A DNA stretch of 64,000 nucleotides from Geodermatophilus telluris (GCF_900102745.1 NZ_FMZF01000004.1:372001-436000); one strand, 5' to 3'. Positions 53,212 to 63,433 are shown, counted from the first letter of the stretch. A program made the numbers and translations. The notes: generated from the sequence alone by a model not told the origin.

Positions 53212-54045
53212 TCAGCTCAACAGGAGCCGCTCGAGGCGGCGGGCGCCGACGGCGAGCCCGACCAGGCCCAGGACGAGCAGGTAGGCGGCCGAACCCAGCA
53301 GCGCCCAGCGGACGTCGCCGGTCACGACCCCGCGCACCAGCTCGATGCCGTGGTAGAGCGGCGTGCACTCGACGAGCACCTGCAGCGGCCGCGGGTAGGC
53401 CGACAGCGGGTAGAAGGTCGTGGAGAACAGGAACAGCGGCAGGACGGCGACCTGCACGAACTCGAAGTCCTGCCAGCCGCGCAGGAAGGTGCTCGCCGCC
53501 AGGCCCACCGCGGCGAACGCGAACCCGATGAGCACCGCCGCCGGCAGCGCCAGCACCGCCCACCACGAGCCGACCAGGCCGAGCGCCAGCATGACCAGCA
53601 GGAACGCCGCCGAGTACACCGCGCCCCGCAGCAGCGCCCACACCGTCTCCCCCACCGCGGCGTCGGCCGCCGACACCGGGGTGGCCAGCACGGCGTCGTA
53701 GAGCTTGGCGTACCTCAGCTTGAAGTAGAGGTTGAAGACGGCGTCGTAGACCGCGCCGTTCATCGCCGCCGAGGCCAGCAGCGCCGGCGCCACGAACTCC
53801 TGGTAGCTCAGCGCCGTGCCGCCGTCGGTGACCACCTCGCCCACCAGCCCGCCGATGCCCACGCCGATGGACAGCAGGTAGAAGAACGGCTCGGAGAAGC
53901 CGGAGACGAACACCACCCAGTTGCGGCGGGCCACCAGCAGGTTGCGGTGCACCAGCGAGCCCGCGCGCCGGGCCGAGAGCGGGTACAGCGGCACGACGCG
54001 CAGCAGCAGGGACACCGAGGGGCCGGCCGGCCGGGGCAGCGTCAC
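53212..54045 (-). CDS. ABC-2 type transporter permease
   Basis: The 277-residue membrane protein has six helices and the NodJ/DrrB-like pattern LVARRNWVVFVSGFSEPFFYLLSIGVGIG, YDAVLATPVSAADAAVGE and LFLFSTTFYPLSAYPRPLQVLVECTPLYHGIELVRG. It is the second of two permeases cotranscribed with an ATPase gene, and probably forms a heterodimeric exporter channel. Its GTG overlaps the stop of the first permease gene. Substrate unknown; lipid, polyketide or drug export is typical of DrrABC-like systems. Confidence 0.92.
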   Translation of the reverse strand: MTLPRPAGPSVSLLLRVVPLYPLSARRAGSLVHRNLLVARRNWVVFVSGFSEPFFYLLSIGVGIGGLVGEVVTDGGTALSYQEFVAPALLASAAMNGAVYDAVFNLYFKLRYAKLYDAVLATPVSAADAAVGETVWALLRGAVYSAAFLLVMLALGLVGSWWAVLALPAAVLIGFAFAAVGLAASTFLRGWQDFEFVQVAVLPLFLFSTTFYPLSAYPRPLQVLVECTPLYHGIELVRGVVTGDVRWALLGSAAYLLVLGLVGLAVGARRLERLLLS

Positions 54046-54815
54046 CGGACCAGCCGCCGGGTGAGCGCGCGGGCGGCGAACACCGCGCCGGCCGCGGCCC
54101 ACAGCGCCAGGTAGCCCACGTGCAGCAGCGCCGGCCCGGCCTGCGCCGTCCCCAGGGCCAGGTCGCGGGCCAGGGTGACGCCGTGCCACAGCGGCGTGGC
54201 GTACGCGACCCCCTGCAGGACGGCGGGCAGCTGCTCGACCGGGAAGAACGTGCCGCTGAACAGGAACATCGGCACCAGCAGGAACCGCTGCAGCGCGGCG
54301 AACGCGGCGTCCTCCTCCAGCCGGGCCGCCAGCGCGGTGACCGGCGCGGCGAAGGCCAGCCCGGTGAGCAGCGCGACCGGCACGGTGAGCACGACCAGCG
54401 GGCTGCGGGCGGCACCGAAGGCGAGCAGCACCAGCAGGAAGGCGGCCGCCGAGGTGGTCACCCGGAAGGCGACGTAGAGCAGGTGCCCGGCCACCAGGTC
54501 GACCGGGCGGGCAGGCGTGGCCAGCAGCGCCTCGTAGGTGCGGTCCCACTTGATCGCCCCGAGCACCGGGTAGCTCGACTCCCCCGTGGCGGTCTGCATG
54601 GCCGCGGCCACCAGCAGGCCGGGGGCGAGGAAGGCCAGGTACCCGACCCCGCCGGGCACCCCGGGTCCGCGGTCGACCAGCGAGCCGAGCACCAGCCCCA
54701 TGGCGGCGAGGAAGAGCACCGGCTCGAGCACGCTGCCGATCGCGCTGCTGCGCCAGTAGTGGCGGTGCGCGGTCAGCCGCTGCCGGAACAGCGACCAGGC
54801 GGCCGGGCCGGGCAC
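54042..54815 (-). CDS. ABC-2 type transporter permease
   Basis: The 257-residue permease (WRSSAIGSVLEPVLFLAAMGLVLGSLV, WDRTYEALLATPARPVDLVAGH, FLFSGTFFPVEQLPAVLQGVAYATPLWHGV) is a homolog of the permease encoded next and overlaps it by four bases. It lies one base after the ATPase stop. Two different permeases with one ATPase are characteristic of DrrABC/NodIJ-like exporters. Confidence 0.92.
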   Translation of the reverse strand: MPGPAAWSLFRQRLTAHRHYWRSSAIGSVLEPVLFLAAMGLVLGSLVDRGPGVPGGVGYLAFLAPGLLVAAAMQTATGESSYPVLGAIKWDRTYEALLATPARPVDLVAGHLLYVAFRVTTSAAAFLLVLLAFGAARSPLVVLTVPVALLTGLAFAAPVTALAARLEEDAAFAALQRFLLVPMFLFSGTFFPVEQLPAVLQGVAYATPLWHGVTLARDLALGTAQAGPALLHVGYLALWAAAGAVFAARALTRRLVR

Positions 54816-54816
54816 G

Positions 54817-55809
54817 TCAGTCGACCAGCGTGCGGCCGGTGAGCCGGAGGAAGACGTCCTCCAGCGAGCTGCGCCGCACCAGCGAGGACACCGGCTGCAG
54901 ACCCTGGGCCAGGACGGCGGACAGCGCCGCGTCGCCGTCGGCGGTGTAGAGCAGCAGCCGGTCGGGCAGCACCTCGACCCGCTCGGCGAGCCCGCGGGCG
55001 GTCAGCGGGGCGAGCGCGTCGGCGTGCGCGGCCGGCCCGGGACCGCCCTCGGTGAGCGGGAAGCGCAGCTCGCACACCTCGCGGGTGGACCAGGCGGCGA
55101 TCAGCTCGGCCGGCGACCCCTGCGCGGCGATCCGCCCCTTGTCCATGACGACGAGCCGGTCGCACAGCTGCTCGGCCTCGTCCATGTAGTGGGTGGTGAG
55201 CACGAGGGTGACGCCGCGCTGCTTGAGCCGGTAGAGCCGCTCCCACAGCACGTGGCGGGCCTGCGGGTCCAGCCCGGTGGTCGGCTCGTCGAGCAGGACG
55301 ACGTCGGGGTCGTTGACCAGCGCCCGCGCGATGGTGACCCGCCGCTTCATCCCGCCCGAGAGCGGCTCGACCCGGTCGCCGGCGCGGTCGGTGAGCTGGA
55401 CGAAGTCGAGCAGCTCGGCGGCCCGCGCCCGCACGGTGGCCCGCGACAGGCCGAAGTAGCGGCCGTAGACCAGCAGGTTCTCCTCGACGGTGAGCTCGAG
55501 GTCGAGGTTGTCGGTCTGCGGGACGACGCCCAGCCGGGTGCGGATGGCCGGGCCGTCGACGGCGGGGTCCATGCCGAGCACCCGCAGCTCCCCCGCGGTC
55601 GGCGGCGAGACGGCGCCGATCATCCGCATCGTCGTGCTCTTGCCGGCTCCGTTGGGCCCGAGGAAGCCGAAGGCCTCCCCGGGCGCGATGTCGACGTCGA
55701 TGCCGTCGACGGCGGTGTGCTCCCCGAAGCGCTTCACCAGGCCCCGGGCCCGGACCAGCGACTCCCCCACGGGATCGACGCTAGCGTCGGCCCCGGGGGC
55801 GCGGTCCAC
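54817..55809 (-). CDS. ABC transporter ATP-binding protein (NodI/DrrA-like)
   Basis: The 330-residue ATPase has Walker A GPNGAGKSTT, Q-loop VVPQTDNLDLELTVEENL, signature LSGGMKRR, Walker B VVLLDEPTTGLD and switch His in TTHYMDEAEQL. The C-terminal 100 residues form a DrrA-like domain. The GTG start is five bases after the ndk stop; a second GTG 13 codons in (VGESLVRARGLVKRF) is a possible true start because it fits the family N-terminus. Confidence 0.92.
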   Translation of the reverse strand: MDRAPGADASVDPVGESLVRARGLVKRFGEHTAVDGIDVDIAPGEAFGFLGPNGAGKSTTMRMIGAVSPPTAGELRVLGMDPAVDGPAIRTRLGVVPQTDNLDLELTVEENLLVYGRYFGLSRATVRARAAELLDFVQLTDRAGDRVEPLSGGMKRRVTIARALVNDPDVVLLDEPTTGLDPQARHVLWERLYRLKQRGVTLVLTTHYMDEAEQLCDRLVVMDKGRIAAQGSPAELIAAWSTREVCELRFPLTEGGPGPAAHADALAPLTARGLAERVEVLPDRLLLYTADGDAALSAVLAQGLQPVSSLVRRSSLEDVFLRLTGRTLVD

Positions 55810-55814
55810 CTGGT

Positions 55815-56222
55815 TCAGAGCTGCGGGAAGAACAGGCCGATCTCGCGCGCGGCCGACTCGGCCGAGTCCGAGCCGTGCACGATGTTCGACTGCACCTCGA
55901 GCGCGAAGTCGCCGCGGATGGTGCCGGGGGCGGCCGTGACCGGGTCGGTGGCGCCGGCCAGCGCGCGGAACGCCTCGACCGCCCGGGGGCCCTCGACGAC
56001 GAGCGCCAGCAGCGGGCCGCCGGTGATGAACTCGACGAGCGAGCCGAAGAACGGCTTCTCGCGGTGCTCGCCGTAGTGCTCCTCGGCGACCTCGCGGGTC
56101 AGGGTGCGCAGCTCGGCGGCGACCAGGCGCAGGCCCTTCGCCTCCAGCCGCGAGACGACCTCGCCGACGAGGCCGCGGGCGACGCCGTCGGGCTTGACGA
56201 GGACCAGGCTGCGATCAGTCAC
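55815..56222 (-). CDS. ndk: nucleoside-diphosphate kinase
   Basis: The 135-residue enzyme balances nucleoside triphosphates. It has the start [19 protein letters not shown] and the active-site [14 protein letters not shown] with the phosphorylated His. The GTG start gives the normal family N-terminus. It ends beside the ABC exporter and is divergent from the HTH/Clp-N module. The rne-ndk-folC-valS group is syntenic with other actinobacteria, here interrupted by the exporter and the GGDEF/EAL gene. Confidence 0.97.
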   Translation of the reverse strand: MTDRSLVLVKPDGVARGLVGEVVSRLEAKGLRLVAAELRTLTREVAEEHYGEHREKPFFGSLVEFITGGPLLALVVEGPRAVEAFRALAGATDPVTAAPGTIRGDFALEVQSNIVHGSDSAESAAREIGLFFPQL

Positions 56223-56249
56223 GGGGCGGCAGCCTACGGGACGCCGCGC

Positions 56250-56265
56250 GTCAACCTGGGTTGAC
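56250..56265. promoter_or_regulatory. operator-like inverted repeat, distal site
   Basis: GTCAACC-TG-GGTTGAC is a 16-base palindrome in the 73-base gap between ndk and the HTH gene. A near copy lies 28 bases on. Being between divergent genes, it could control both. Confidence 0.65.
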
Positions 56266-56277
56266 AGGCGGGACGGC

Positions 56278-56293
56278 GTCAACCAGAGTTGAC
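56278..56293. promoter_or_regulatory. operator-like inverted repeat, start-proximal site
   Basis: GTCAACC-AG-AGTTGAC matches the distal site at 14 of 16 positions and ends two bases before the HTH gene's ATG. No ribosome-binding site fits, so the mRNA may be leaderless and the operator may cover its transcription start. Autoregulation by the HTH protein is inference. Confidence 0.65.
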
Positions 56294-56295
56294 AT

Positions 56296-56517
56296 ATGGC
56301 CTCTCCCACCGACGTCACCACCGCCGCCGCGGCCGACGACCCGGACACCGGCCTGCGGGCGGTCCGGGCGCTGCGCGAGCTGGCCGAGCGCCTGGAGGCG
56401 CTGCAGGTCGGCAACGCGCGGGCGCGGGGCTGGTCGTGGCAGCAGATCGCCGAGGCGCTAGGGGTGTCCCGGCAGGCCGTCCACAAGAAGCACGCCCGGA
56501 GCAGGAAGGACGTCTGA
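56296..56517 (+). CDS. small helix-turn-helix protein
   Basis: The 73-residue protein has an N-terminal helix ([25 protein letters not shown]) and a C-terminal helix-turn-helix ([26 protein letters not shown]). It is coupled (one base gap) to a Clp-N-domain gene, a pairing I recall from other actinobacteria. It probably binds the paired palindromes upstream and controls this two-gene unit. Confidence 0.85.
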   Translation: MASPTDVTTAAAADDPDTGLRAVRALRELAERLEALQVGNARARGWSWQQIAEALGVSRQAVHKKHARSRKDV

Positions 56518-56518
56518 G

Positions 56519-57058
56519 GTGTTCGAACGCTTCACCCAGGAGGCCCGCCACGCGGTGGTCGAGGCGCAGGAGGAGGCCCGCGACCTGCGCGCCGGGCGGA
56601 TCGAGCCGGTGCACCTGCTGCTCGCCCTCACCCGCGACCCCGGCCGCGGCGGCAGCGCGCTGCGGGCCGTCGGGGTCGACCACCCCGCCGTCCGGGAGGC
56701 GCTGTCCCGGTCGGGCGGCCCGCTGGACGCCGACGCCCTCGCCGCCGTCGGCATCGACCTGGACCGGGTGCGCGCGGCCGCGGAGTCCGCCTTCGGGCCC
56801 GGCGCGCTCGACCGCGGACCCGGCGCGGCCGGCGGGCACCTGCCCTTCGGCGACGGCGCGAAGCAGGTGCTCGAGTCCGCCCTGCGGCACGTGCTGGCCC
56901 GGCCGCGCCGGCAGCGGGGTCGCCGGGCCATCGACACCGGGCACCTCGTCGTCGGCGTCCTCGCCGTCGCCGACCCGGTCGTCGGGCGCGTGCTGCGGCA
57001 GCTGGGTGCCGACGTCGCGCGGCTGCGCCAGGAACTCGCGGCCCGGCCGGCCGCCTGA
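56519..57058 (+). CDS. Clp N-terminal domain protein (no ATPase domains)
   Basis: The 179-residue protein consists of two Clp-N repeats: [39 protein letters not shown] (residues 2-40) and [16 protein letters not shown], then [28 protein letters not shown] (139-166). No AAA+ module follows. Clp-N domains bind adaptors or substrates of ClpC, so it may act as adaptor or decoy. GTG start one base after the HTH gene stop. Confidence 0.88.
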   Translation: MFERFTQEARHAVVEAQEEARDLRAGRIEPVHLLLALTRDPGRGGSALRAVGVDHPAVREALSRSGGPLDADALAAVGIDLDRVRAAAESAFGPGALDRGPGAAGGHLPFGDGAKQVLESALRHVLARPRRQRGRRAIDTGHLVVGVLAVADPVVGRVLRQLGADVARLRQELAARPAA

Positions 57059-57061
57059 GTC

Positions 57062-57430
57062 TCAGTCGCCGGCGGGCTCGCGGAACGGCGCTCCGAGCAG
57101 GTCCTTGCGGATCTGCAGCAGGTAGAGCCAGATGAGCACGAAGACCCCGCCGACGAACCACATCGCGGCGTCGATGAGCCCGGTGAGCAGCAGCGGCACC
57201 TGCAGCGCGGTGGCGACCTCCAGCCCGCGCGGCCGGCGCTGGACGCCGCTGGCCAGGACGAGGAGGGCGGCGAGCGCCAGCAGGAGCGTCAGCCGCAGCG
57301 GGCCCAGCCCGGCCGCGGTCTGGGCGATGGCCCGCGGCACGAACAGCACCGCGATGCCCTCGAGCAGCAGCACGGCGGCCGCGGCGCCGCGCAGCGCCCG
57401 CGCCGCGCGGACCGGGTCGGGCGCGGTCAC
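57062..57430 (-). CDS. DUF4233 family membrane protein
   Basis: The 122-residue protein has four hydrophobic helices ([70 protein letters not shown]). DUF4233 genes sit directly after folC across actinobacteria (Rv2446c in Mycobacterium), here with a four-base overlap. Function unknown. Confidence 0.9.
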   Translation of the reverse strand: MTAPDPVRAARALRGAAAAVLLLEGIAVLFVPRAIAQTAAGLGPLRLTLLLALAALLVLASGVQRRPRGLEVATALQVPLLLTGLIDAAMWFVGGVFVLIWLYLLQIRKDLLGAPFREPAGD

Positions 57431-58767
57431 GGCGTCCCGCCGAGGATCGTCCGGGCCTCCCCGGCGGTGACCACGCTGCCGGTGACCAGCACCCCCGAGC
57501 CGCCGAGGGCGTCGTCGGGGCCGGCCTCGGCCAGCTCGATCGCCTCGGTGAGCGCCTCGGGCAGCCGCGGGGAGACGCTCACCCGGTCGGCGCCGAACAC
57601 GTCGACGGCCAGCGCCCCGAGCTCGTCGGCCGGCAGCGCCCGGGGGGAGGTGTTCTGGGTGACCACCAGCTCGGCGCAGACGGTCTCCAGCTCGCGCAGC
57701 ATCCCCTCGACGTCCTTGCCGTGCACCACGCCGACGACGCCGACCAGCCGGGTGAAGTCGAAGGACTCCCGGATCGCCTCGACGGTGGCGGCCATGCCGG
57801 CGGGGTTGTGCGCGGCGTCGACGAGCACCGTGGGACTGGTGCGCACCCGCTCCAGCCGGCCCGGCGAGCGGACCGCGGCGAACGCGGCCCGCACGGTCTC
57901 GACGTCGACGGTGCCGGTGGCCGCCCCGGCGCCGAGGAAGGCCTCGACGGCGGCCAGCGCGGTGGCCGCGTTCTGCGCCTGGTGGGCGCCGAACAGCGGC
58001 AGGTAGACGTCGTCGTACTCCCCGCCCAGGCCCTGCAGCCGCAGCTGCTGCCCGCCGACGGCGACCTTCCGGTCGAGCACGCCGAACTCGGTGCCCTCGC
58101 GGGCGACCACGGCCTCCACCTCGACCGCGCGGCGCACCAGCGCGTCGAGCGCCCCGGGCTGCTGGTGGGCGAGGACGGCGATCGCGTCGCGCTTGATGAC
58201 CCCGGCCTTCTCCCCCGCGATCGTCGCGACGTCGGGGCCGAGGTACTCGGAGTGGTCCAGCGCCACCGGCGTGACGACGGCGACCCGCGCGTCGACGACG
58301 TTGGTCGCGTCCCAGGTGCCGCCCATGCCGACCTCGACGACGGCGACGTCGACCGGGGCCTCGGCGAACAGCGCGTAGGCGAGCCCGACCGTCACCTCGA
58401 AGAAGCTCATCGGGTGCTCGCCGGCGGCGTCGACCATCCGCACGTAGGGCGCGATGTCGTCGTAGGTCTCGACGAAGCGCTCGGCGCTCACCGGCTCGCC
58501 GTCGAGGACGACCCGCTCGCGCACCGACTGCAGGTGCGGGCTGGTGAAGCGGCCCACCCGCAGGCCGAAGCCGCGCAGCAGCTCGTCGACCATCCGCGCC
58601 GTCGTCGTCTTGCCGTTGGTGCCGGCGACGTGGACGACGGGGTAGGCGCGGTGCGGGTTGCCGAGCAGGTCGACCAGGGCGGCGATGCGGCCCAGCGACG
58701 GCTCCAGCCGGGTCTCCGGCCAGCGGGCCAGCAGCTCCTGCTCGACGCGGGTCAGGTCGCTGCTCAT
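57427..58767 (-). CDS. folC: folylpolyglutamate synthase / dihydrofolate synthase
   Basis: The 446-residue Mur-ligase-like enzyme adds glutamates to folates. It has P-loop [18 protein letters not shown] (about residues 44-61), [39 protein letters not shown] and the C-terminal [12 protein letters not shown]. The ATG follows GGGGAGG directly, unusually close. Start is divergent from valS across 42 bases; the end overlaps the DUF4233 gene. Confidence 0.96.
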   Translation of the reverse strand: MSSDLTRVEQELLARWPETRLEPSLGRIAALVDLLGNPHRAYPVVHVAGTNGKTTTARMVDELLRGFGLRVGRFTSPHLQSVRERVVLDGEPVSAERFVETYDDIAPYVRMVDAAGEHPMSFFEVTVGLAYALFAEAPVDVAVVEVGMGGTWDATNVVDARVAVVTPVALDHSEYLGPDVATIAGEKAGVIKRDAIAVLAHQQPGALDALVRRAVEVEAVVAREGTEFGVLDRKVAVGGQQLRLQGLGGEYDDVYLPLFGAHQAQNAATALAAVEAFLGAGAATGTVDVETVRAAFAAVRSPGRLERVRTSPTVLVDAAHNPAGMAATVEAIRESFDFTRLVGVVGVVHGKDVEGMLRELETVCAELVVTQNTSPRALPADELGALAVDVFGADRVSVSPRLPEALTEAIELAEAGPDDALGGSGVLVTGSVVTAGEARTILGGTP

Positions 58768-58809
58768 CCTCCCCAGGATGCCAGCCGCCGCCTTCCTAGA
58801 CTGGAGAGC

Positions 58810-61395
58810 ATGGTCACCGATCCCCGCACCCCGGACACGCCTGGCCCGGGAGCCGGGGCCGGCGTACCCGAGAAGCCCACCCTCGACGGTCTCGAGGACA
58901 CCTGGGTGGCCCGCTGGGCCGAGCAGGACACCTACGCCTTCGACCGCGCCGCCGCCCTGGCCGCGCCGCGCGAGCAGGTGTACTCGATCGACACCCCGCC
59001 GCCGACGGCCAGCGGGTCGCTGCACGTGGGGCACGTGTTCAGCTACACCCACACCGACATCGTCGCCCGCTACCAGCGGATGCGCGGCAAGCACGTCTAC
59101 TACCCGATGGGCTGGGACGACAACGGGCTGCCCACCGAGCGGCGGGTGCAGAACTACTACGGCGTGCGCTGCGACCCGGCCCTGCCCTACGACCCGTCGT
59201 ACGAGCCGCCCGCCAAGCCGGGCAAGGAGCAGGTGCCGGTCAGCCGGCGCAACTTCGTCGAGCTGTGCATGCAGCTCACGGAGGAGGACGAGCGCGCCTA
59301 CGAGCAGCTGTGGCGCCGCGTCGGGCTGTCGGTGGACTGGTCCAACGTCTACCGGACGATCTCGGAGACCTCCCGCGCCACGGCGCAGCGGATGTTCCTG
59401 CACAACCTGGCCCGCGGGGAGGCCTACGCCCAGGAGGCGCCGACCCTCTGGGACGTCACCTTCCGCACCGCGGTGGCGCAGGCCGAGCTGGAGGACAGGG
59501 AGCGCCCCGGCGCCTACCACCGGATCTCCTTCTCCGGCCCGGCCGGCCCGGTGTTCATCGAGACCACCCGGCCCGAGCTGCTCCCGGCCTGCGTCGCGCT
59601 GGTCGCCCACCCCGACGACGAGCGCTACCGGGAGCTGTTCGGCCGGACGGTGCGCACGCCGCTGTTCGACGTCGAGGTGCCCGTGGTCGCCCACCGCCTG
59701 GCCGAGCCGGACAAGGGCTCGGGCATCGCGATGATCTGCACCTTCGGCGACCTCAACGACGTCACGTGGTGGCGCGAGCTGCAGCTGCCCACCCGCGCGG
59801 TGATCGGCTGGGACGGCCGGCTGGTGCCCGAGGCGCCTGACGGCGTGCCCGCCGACGTCTACGGCGAGCTGGCCGGGAAGACGGCGTTCAGCGCCCAGCA
59901 GCGGATCGTGGAGCTGCTGCGGGAGTCCGGCGACCTGCACGGCGAGCCGAAGGCGATCACCCACCCGGTCAAGTTCTACGAGAAGGGCGAGCGGCCGCTG
60001 GAGATCGTCACCACGCGGCAGTGGTACATCCGCAACGGCGGGCGCTCCCCCGAGCTGCGCGACGCCCTGGTCGCCCGCGGTCGGGAGATCCAGTGGGTGC
60101 CCGAGCACATGCGGTACCGCTACGAGAACTGGGTCGAGGGGCTCAACGGCGACTGGCTGATCAGCCGGCAGCGGTTCTTCGGCGTCCCGTTCCCGGTCTG
60201 GTACCGGCTCGACTCCGCCGGGGAGCCCGACCACTCCTCCCCCATCCTGGCCGACGAGGCCTCCCTGCCGGTCGACCCGGCCTCCGACGTGCCGCCGGGG
60301 TTCGAGGAGTCGCAGCGCGGCGTCCCCGGCGGGTTCGTGGCCGACCCCGACATCATGGACACCTGGGCGACGTCGTCGCTGTCGCCGCAGGTGGCCTCGG
60401 GCTGGGACACCGACCCGGAGCTGTTCGCGCACGTGTTCCCGATGGACCAGCGGCCGCAGGCGCACGACATCATCCGCACCTGGCTGTTCTCCACGGTCGT
60501 CCGCTCGCACTTCGAGCACGGCGCGGTGCCGTGGACGCACGCGACGATCTCCGGCTTCGTCGTCGACCCCGACCGCAAGAAGATGTCGAAGTCCAAGGGC
60601 AACGTCGTCACGCCGATCGACGTGCTGGAGCGCTACGGCACCGACGCCGTCCGCTGGCGCGCCGCCGGCGCCCGGCCGGGGGCGGACTCGCCGTTCGACG
60701 AGGCGCAGATGAAGGTCGGCCGGCGGCTGGCCATGAAGATCCTCAACGTCGGCAAGTTCGTGCTGGGCCTCGGGGTGACGGCGGGGCTGACCGGTGAGCA
60801 GGTGACCGAGCCGCTCGACCGGGGCCTGCTCGCGTCGCTGGCGTCGGTGGTCGAGGAGGCCACCGCCGCGATGGAGGCCTACAACTACACCCGCGCGCTC
60901 GAGGTGACCGAGGCGTTCTTCTGGTCGTTCTGCGACGACCACGTCGAGCTGGTGAAGTCGCGCGCCTACGGCACCGGCCCGGCGGCGGAGTCGGCCCAGG
61001 CCGCGCTGGCGCTGGCGCTGTCGGTGCAGCTGCGGCTGTTCGCCCCGGTGCTGCCCTTCGTCACCGAGGAGGTCTGGTCCTGGTGGCAGGCCGGCTCGGT
61101 GCACCGCGCGCCGTGGCCGTCGGCCGCCGAGCTGCCGGCCGGCGGGGACGCGGGAGTGCTGCCGGTGGTCGCGGCCGCGCTGGCCGGCGTCCGCAAGGCC
61201 AAGTCCGACGCCAAGGTGTCCATGCGGGCCGACGTCGAGTCGGCGACGGTGACCGTGCCGGAGGCGCAGGTGCCGCTGGTGGAGGCCGCGCGCGGCGACC
61301 TGACCGACGCCGGGCGGATCGCCACCCTGACCGTGGTCGCCGGCGAGGGCCCGCTGTCGGTGGACGTCGTCCTGGCCCCACCCGCCGAGGGCTGA
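58810..61395 (+). CDS. valS: valine--tRNA ligase
   Basis: The 861-residue class I synthetase has the HIGH-type motif [11 protein letters not shown] (about residues 67-77), [22 protein letters not shown] and the KMSKS motif [11 protein letters not shown]. The editing domain contains [22 protein letters not shown]. The [15 protein letters not shown] segment and the absence of a long C-terminal coiled coil mark the subtype found in many actinobacteria. A TAGACT hexamer 7 bases before the ATG suggests a nearly leaderless mRNA, so no T-box is possible. It is divergent from folC. Confidence 0.96.
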   Translation: MVTDPRTPDTPGPGAGAGVPEKPTLDGLEDTWVARWAEQDTYAFDRAAALAAPREQVYSIDTPPPTASGSLHVGHVFSYTHTDIVARYQRMRGKHVYYPMGWDDNGLPTERRVQNYYGVRCDPALPYDPSYEPPAKPGKEQVPVSRRNFVELCMQLTEEDERAYEQLWRRVGLSVDWSNVYRTISETSRATAQRMFLHNLARGEAYAQEAPTLWDVTFRTAVAQAELEDRERPGAYHRISFSGPAGPVFIETTRPELLPACVALVAHPDDERYRELFGRTVRTPLFDVEVPVVAHRLAEPDKGSGIAMICTFGDLNDVTWWRELQLPTRAVIGWDGRLVPEAPDGVPADVYGELAGKTAFSAQQRIVELLRESGDLHGEPKAITHPVKFYEKGERPLEIVTTRQWYIRNGGRSPELRDALVARGREIQWVPEHMRYRYENWVEGLNGDWLISRQRFFGVPFPVWYRLDSAGEPDHSSPILADEASLPVDPASDVPPGFEESQRGVPGGFVADPDIMDTWATSSLSPQVASGWDTDPELFAHVFPMDQRPQAHDIIRTWLFSTVVRSHFEHGAVPWTHATISGFVVDPDRKKMSKSKGNVVTPIDVLERYGTDAVRWRAAGARPGADSPFDEAQMKVGRRLAMKILNVGKFVLGLGVTAGLTGEQVTEPLDRGLLASLASVVEEATAAMEAYNYTRALEVTEAFFWSFCDDHVELVKSRAYGTGPAAESAQAALALALSVQLRLFAPVLPFVTEEVWSWWQAGSVHRAPWPSAAELPAGGDAGVLPVVAAALAGVRKAKSDAKVSMRADVESATVTVPEAQVPLVEAARGDLTDAGRIATLTVVAGEGPLSVDVVLAPPAEG

Positions 61396-61411
61396 TCGTC
61401 GACGGACCCGG

Positions 61412-62341
61412 TCAGGCGGCGTCCTCGAGCGCCCAGGCGGGTGCCGGACCCAGGCCCAGGCGCCAGCGGGCCGACTCCTCCGACGGGCTGTAGGAGCCCA
61501 GCGCCAGGCGCAGCCCGCGCAGCTGCAGCCGGGTGGCCGTGACCTGGGCGGTGCCGCCGCGGCCCCGGCCGGGCACCCCCGCGCAGCCGGCGAGCGCGGG
61601 CGAGACCAGGTGGGCCGCCGCGCCGGACAGCCCGCGGTAGAACACCCGCTCCGGCGGGCTGAGCCCCGGCGGCGCGGCGAGGAAGGCGCGCAGGTCGTCG
61701 GGCACCGGCGCCAGCTCACCGCGGAACGCGGCCAGCGCCTCGGCCAGCTCGGCGGTGCTGCCCGGCAGGTCGGTGGCGCCCAGCTCCCGCGCGGTGCGCG
61801 CCCACTCGCCGACGTAGACGTCGGGCCAGCGGCGGCCGAAGCGACCCGTGAGGTCCTGGCCCACGGCCTGCTGGGCGGCGAGGAACGCGTCGGTGAAGGC
61901 CAGGTGCACCCAGCGCAGCAGCGTGGGGTCCGACGCCGAGTAGGGGCGGCCCTGCACGCGGCCGCGCACCCGCTCGTGCATCCCGCGGACCCGCGCCGCC
62001 TCCCGCGCGGCCAGCTCGGCGGAGCCGAAGGTGCTCACCACCAGCCAGCGGGCGGTGCCGGCCAGCCGCGCCCACGGGTCCTCGCGGTAGGCCGAGTGCC
62101 GCTGGACGCCGGCCAGCGCCAGCGGGTGCGCCGCCTGGCCGAGCAGCGCGACGACCCCGCCGACGAGGGTGGACAGGTCGCCGTGCACCCGCCACACCAC
62201 GCCGTCGGGCTCGAACCAGCCCGGGCCCTCGCCGACCCGCGCGATGTCGCGGACCCAGTCCGGCGCGCCGGTGGGGTCGCCGGAGACGCGGGCACGGAAG
62301 GCGCGGCGGGCCGCCTCGGGCAGGGCGGTCAGGGCACGCAC
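61412..62341 (-). CDS. oxygenase MpaB family protein (DUF2236)
   Basis: The 309-residue protein has DUF2236 landmarks: VWRVHGDLSTLVGGVVALLGQAAHPLALAGVQRHSAYREDPWARLAGTARWLVVSTFGS (about residues 48-106), then RPYSASDPTLLRWVHLAFTDAFLAAQQAVG. Conserved histidines bind heme in related latex-clearing and MpaB proteins. Substrate here unknown. It ends 17 bases from the convergent valS stop. Confidence 0.88.
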   Translation of the reverse strand: MRALTALPEAARRAFRARVSGDPTGAPDWVRDIARVGEGPGWFEPDGVVWRVHGDLSTLVGGVVALLGQAAHPLALAGVQRHSAYREDPWARLAGTARWLVVSTFGSAELAAREAARVRGMHERVRGRVQGRPYSASDPTLLRWVHLAFTDAFLAAQQAVGQDLTGRFGRRWPDVYVGEWARTARELGATDLPGSTAELAEALAAFRGELAPVPDDLRAFLAAPPGLSPPERVFYRGLSGAAAHLVSPALAGCAGVPGRGRGGTAQVTATRLQLRGLRLALGSYSPSEESARWRLGLGPAPAWALEDAA

Positions 62342-62397
62342 CCCGCCGAGCCTGCCAGCCCCGCCGTCCCTCGGCCCGTCGACGCCGTGGGGCGACG

Positions 62398-62448
62398 GTG
62401 TGCGCCGACGCCCCGTATCGCAGCTCCGACCGGGGCCTCAGCGCACAC
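62398..62448. repeat. GTGTGCGC/GCGCACAC palindromic element, left copy
   Basis: Outer arms GTGTGCGC and GCGCACAC flank a core with GACGCCCCGT and CCGACCGGGG. It overlaps the 3' end of the broken DUF559 gene. A related element in the same orientation lies about 1 kb away, upstream of that gene. Confidence 0.7.
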
Positions 62449-63355
62449 GCTCGGCCCCGAAGAGCCGGCGGCGGGCGGCGTGGACGGCACGGATCTCCGC
62501 CCGGCAGCGCTCCGGCTCGGTCGTCATCCGGCGGAAGCCGAAGCGCAGGGTCTGCCAGCCGGCCGTCGCCAGCAGCGCGTCCCGCCGGATGTCCCGCTCC
62601 CGCTGAGCCCGGGACCCGTGCCACGCCGCGCCGTCCATCTCGACCGCGAGTCGCACCTCGTCGTAGGCGGCGTCGAGCACGAACACCTCCCCCGCCACCT
62701 CGATGCGGCGCTGCTGCGTGAACGGGGGCATGCCCGGTCCGCCCAGCACCGCCAGGCACCCCCAGATCTCGAGCTCACTGCGGCAGCCCTCCGCCAGCAG
62801 TCGCACCAGCTCCACGAGACCGGCCCGCCCCGGGAGTCACGGTCGGCGCTCGACCTCCGCGAGCAGCTCTCGGGGGCCGCACAACCGGTGACGGACGGCG
62901 TCGATGGCCGCGCTCCGCACCTCCGCGCGCTGGAGCCCACCCGGGGACCCCCAGGCGTCGACGACCGCCCGCTCGGGACAGGAGACGGGCAGGCCGTCCA
63001 CGCGGCGGATGCCGACCTCGAGCGCCCGCGTGCGGTGCAGCACGACGCCCGGGGTCCCTCTTCCGCTGCGTGCGTGCCCGACCGTCAGGTGGACCGACCC
63101 GCCGGGTGGCGTGAGCTCCCCCAGCGCCAGGGCCGACCGGTGGCTCACCACGCCGTCACAGGCGCAGACCGCCGCCTCCACCCGCAGCCGCCAGTCCTCG
63201 GCCAGGCCGGGAACCGCGTAGACGCCGGGGTACAGGCGGACGAGCCCACCGCCGGCCACCCAGCGGGCGACGGTCCCGCGGCCGACGCGGGCGGTGAGCG
63301 CTTCCCAGGTCGCCCAGCCGTCCGGGCCGACGGACACGGCCGGGTCGTGGGTCAC
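62438..63355 (-). pseudogene. DUF559 endonuclease-like protein with N-terminal AbiEi-like winged helix, interrupted by in-frame TGA
   Basis: The N-terminal half (172 residues; WATWEALTARVGRGTVARWVAG, LVRLYPGVYAVPG, VVSHRSALALGEL) is an AbiEi-antitoxin-like winged-helix part. The C-terminal half (from LVELVRLLAEGCRSELEIWGCL) is a DUF559/Vsr-like nuclease with VEMDGAAWHGSRAQRERDIRRDALLATAGW. Both lie in the same frame, separated only by TGA at 62837-62839 between RRP and LPGRAGL. In relatives these halves form one protein of about 300 residues. CGA to TGA is the simplest change. Selenocysteine is unlikely because this genome's tRNA-Sec reads UAG. The second half could still be made from its own GTG. 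Confidence 0.85.
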
Positions 63356-63433
63356 CCCGCGAGCGTCACGCCTCCGACCCCTCCGCCGGCCGGCGTCACG
63401 GGGTCTGTGGACGGCGCGTCTCCGGTGGACGAC

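Noticed and set aside
58768..58809. T-box leader upstream of valS
   Set aside because: Only 42 bases separate folC and valS starts, too short for a T-box, and a -10-like hexamer sits 7 bases before the ATG.
57427..61719. A 1430-residue minus-strand protein including folC
   Set aside because: The first 980 residues are antisense to valS without domains; folC begins at its own ATG.
62837..62839. In-frame TGA as a selenocysteine codon in the DUF559 protein
   Set aside because: The tRNA-Sec here reads UAG, the position is not a catalytic Cys, and no SECIS-like hairpin directly follows.
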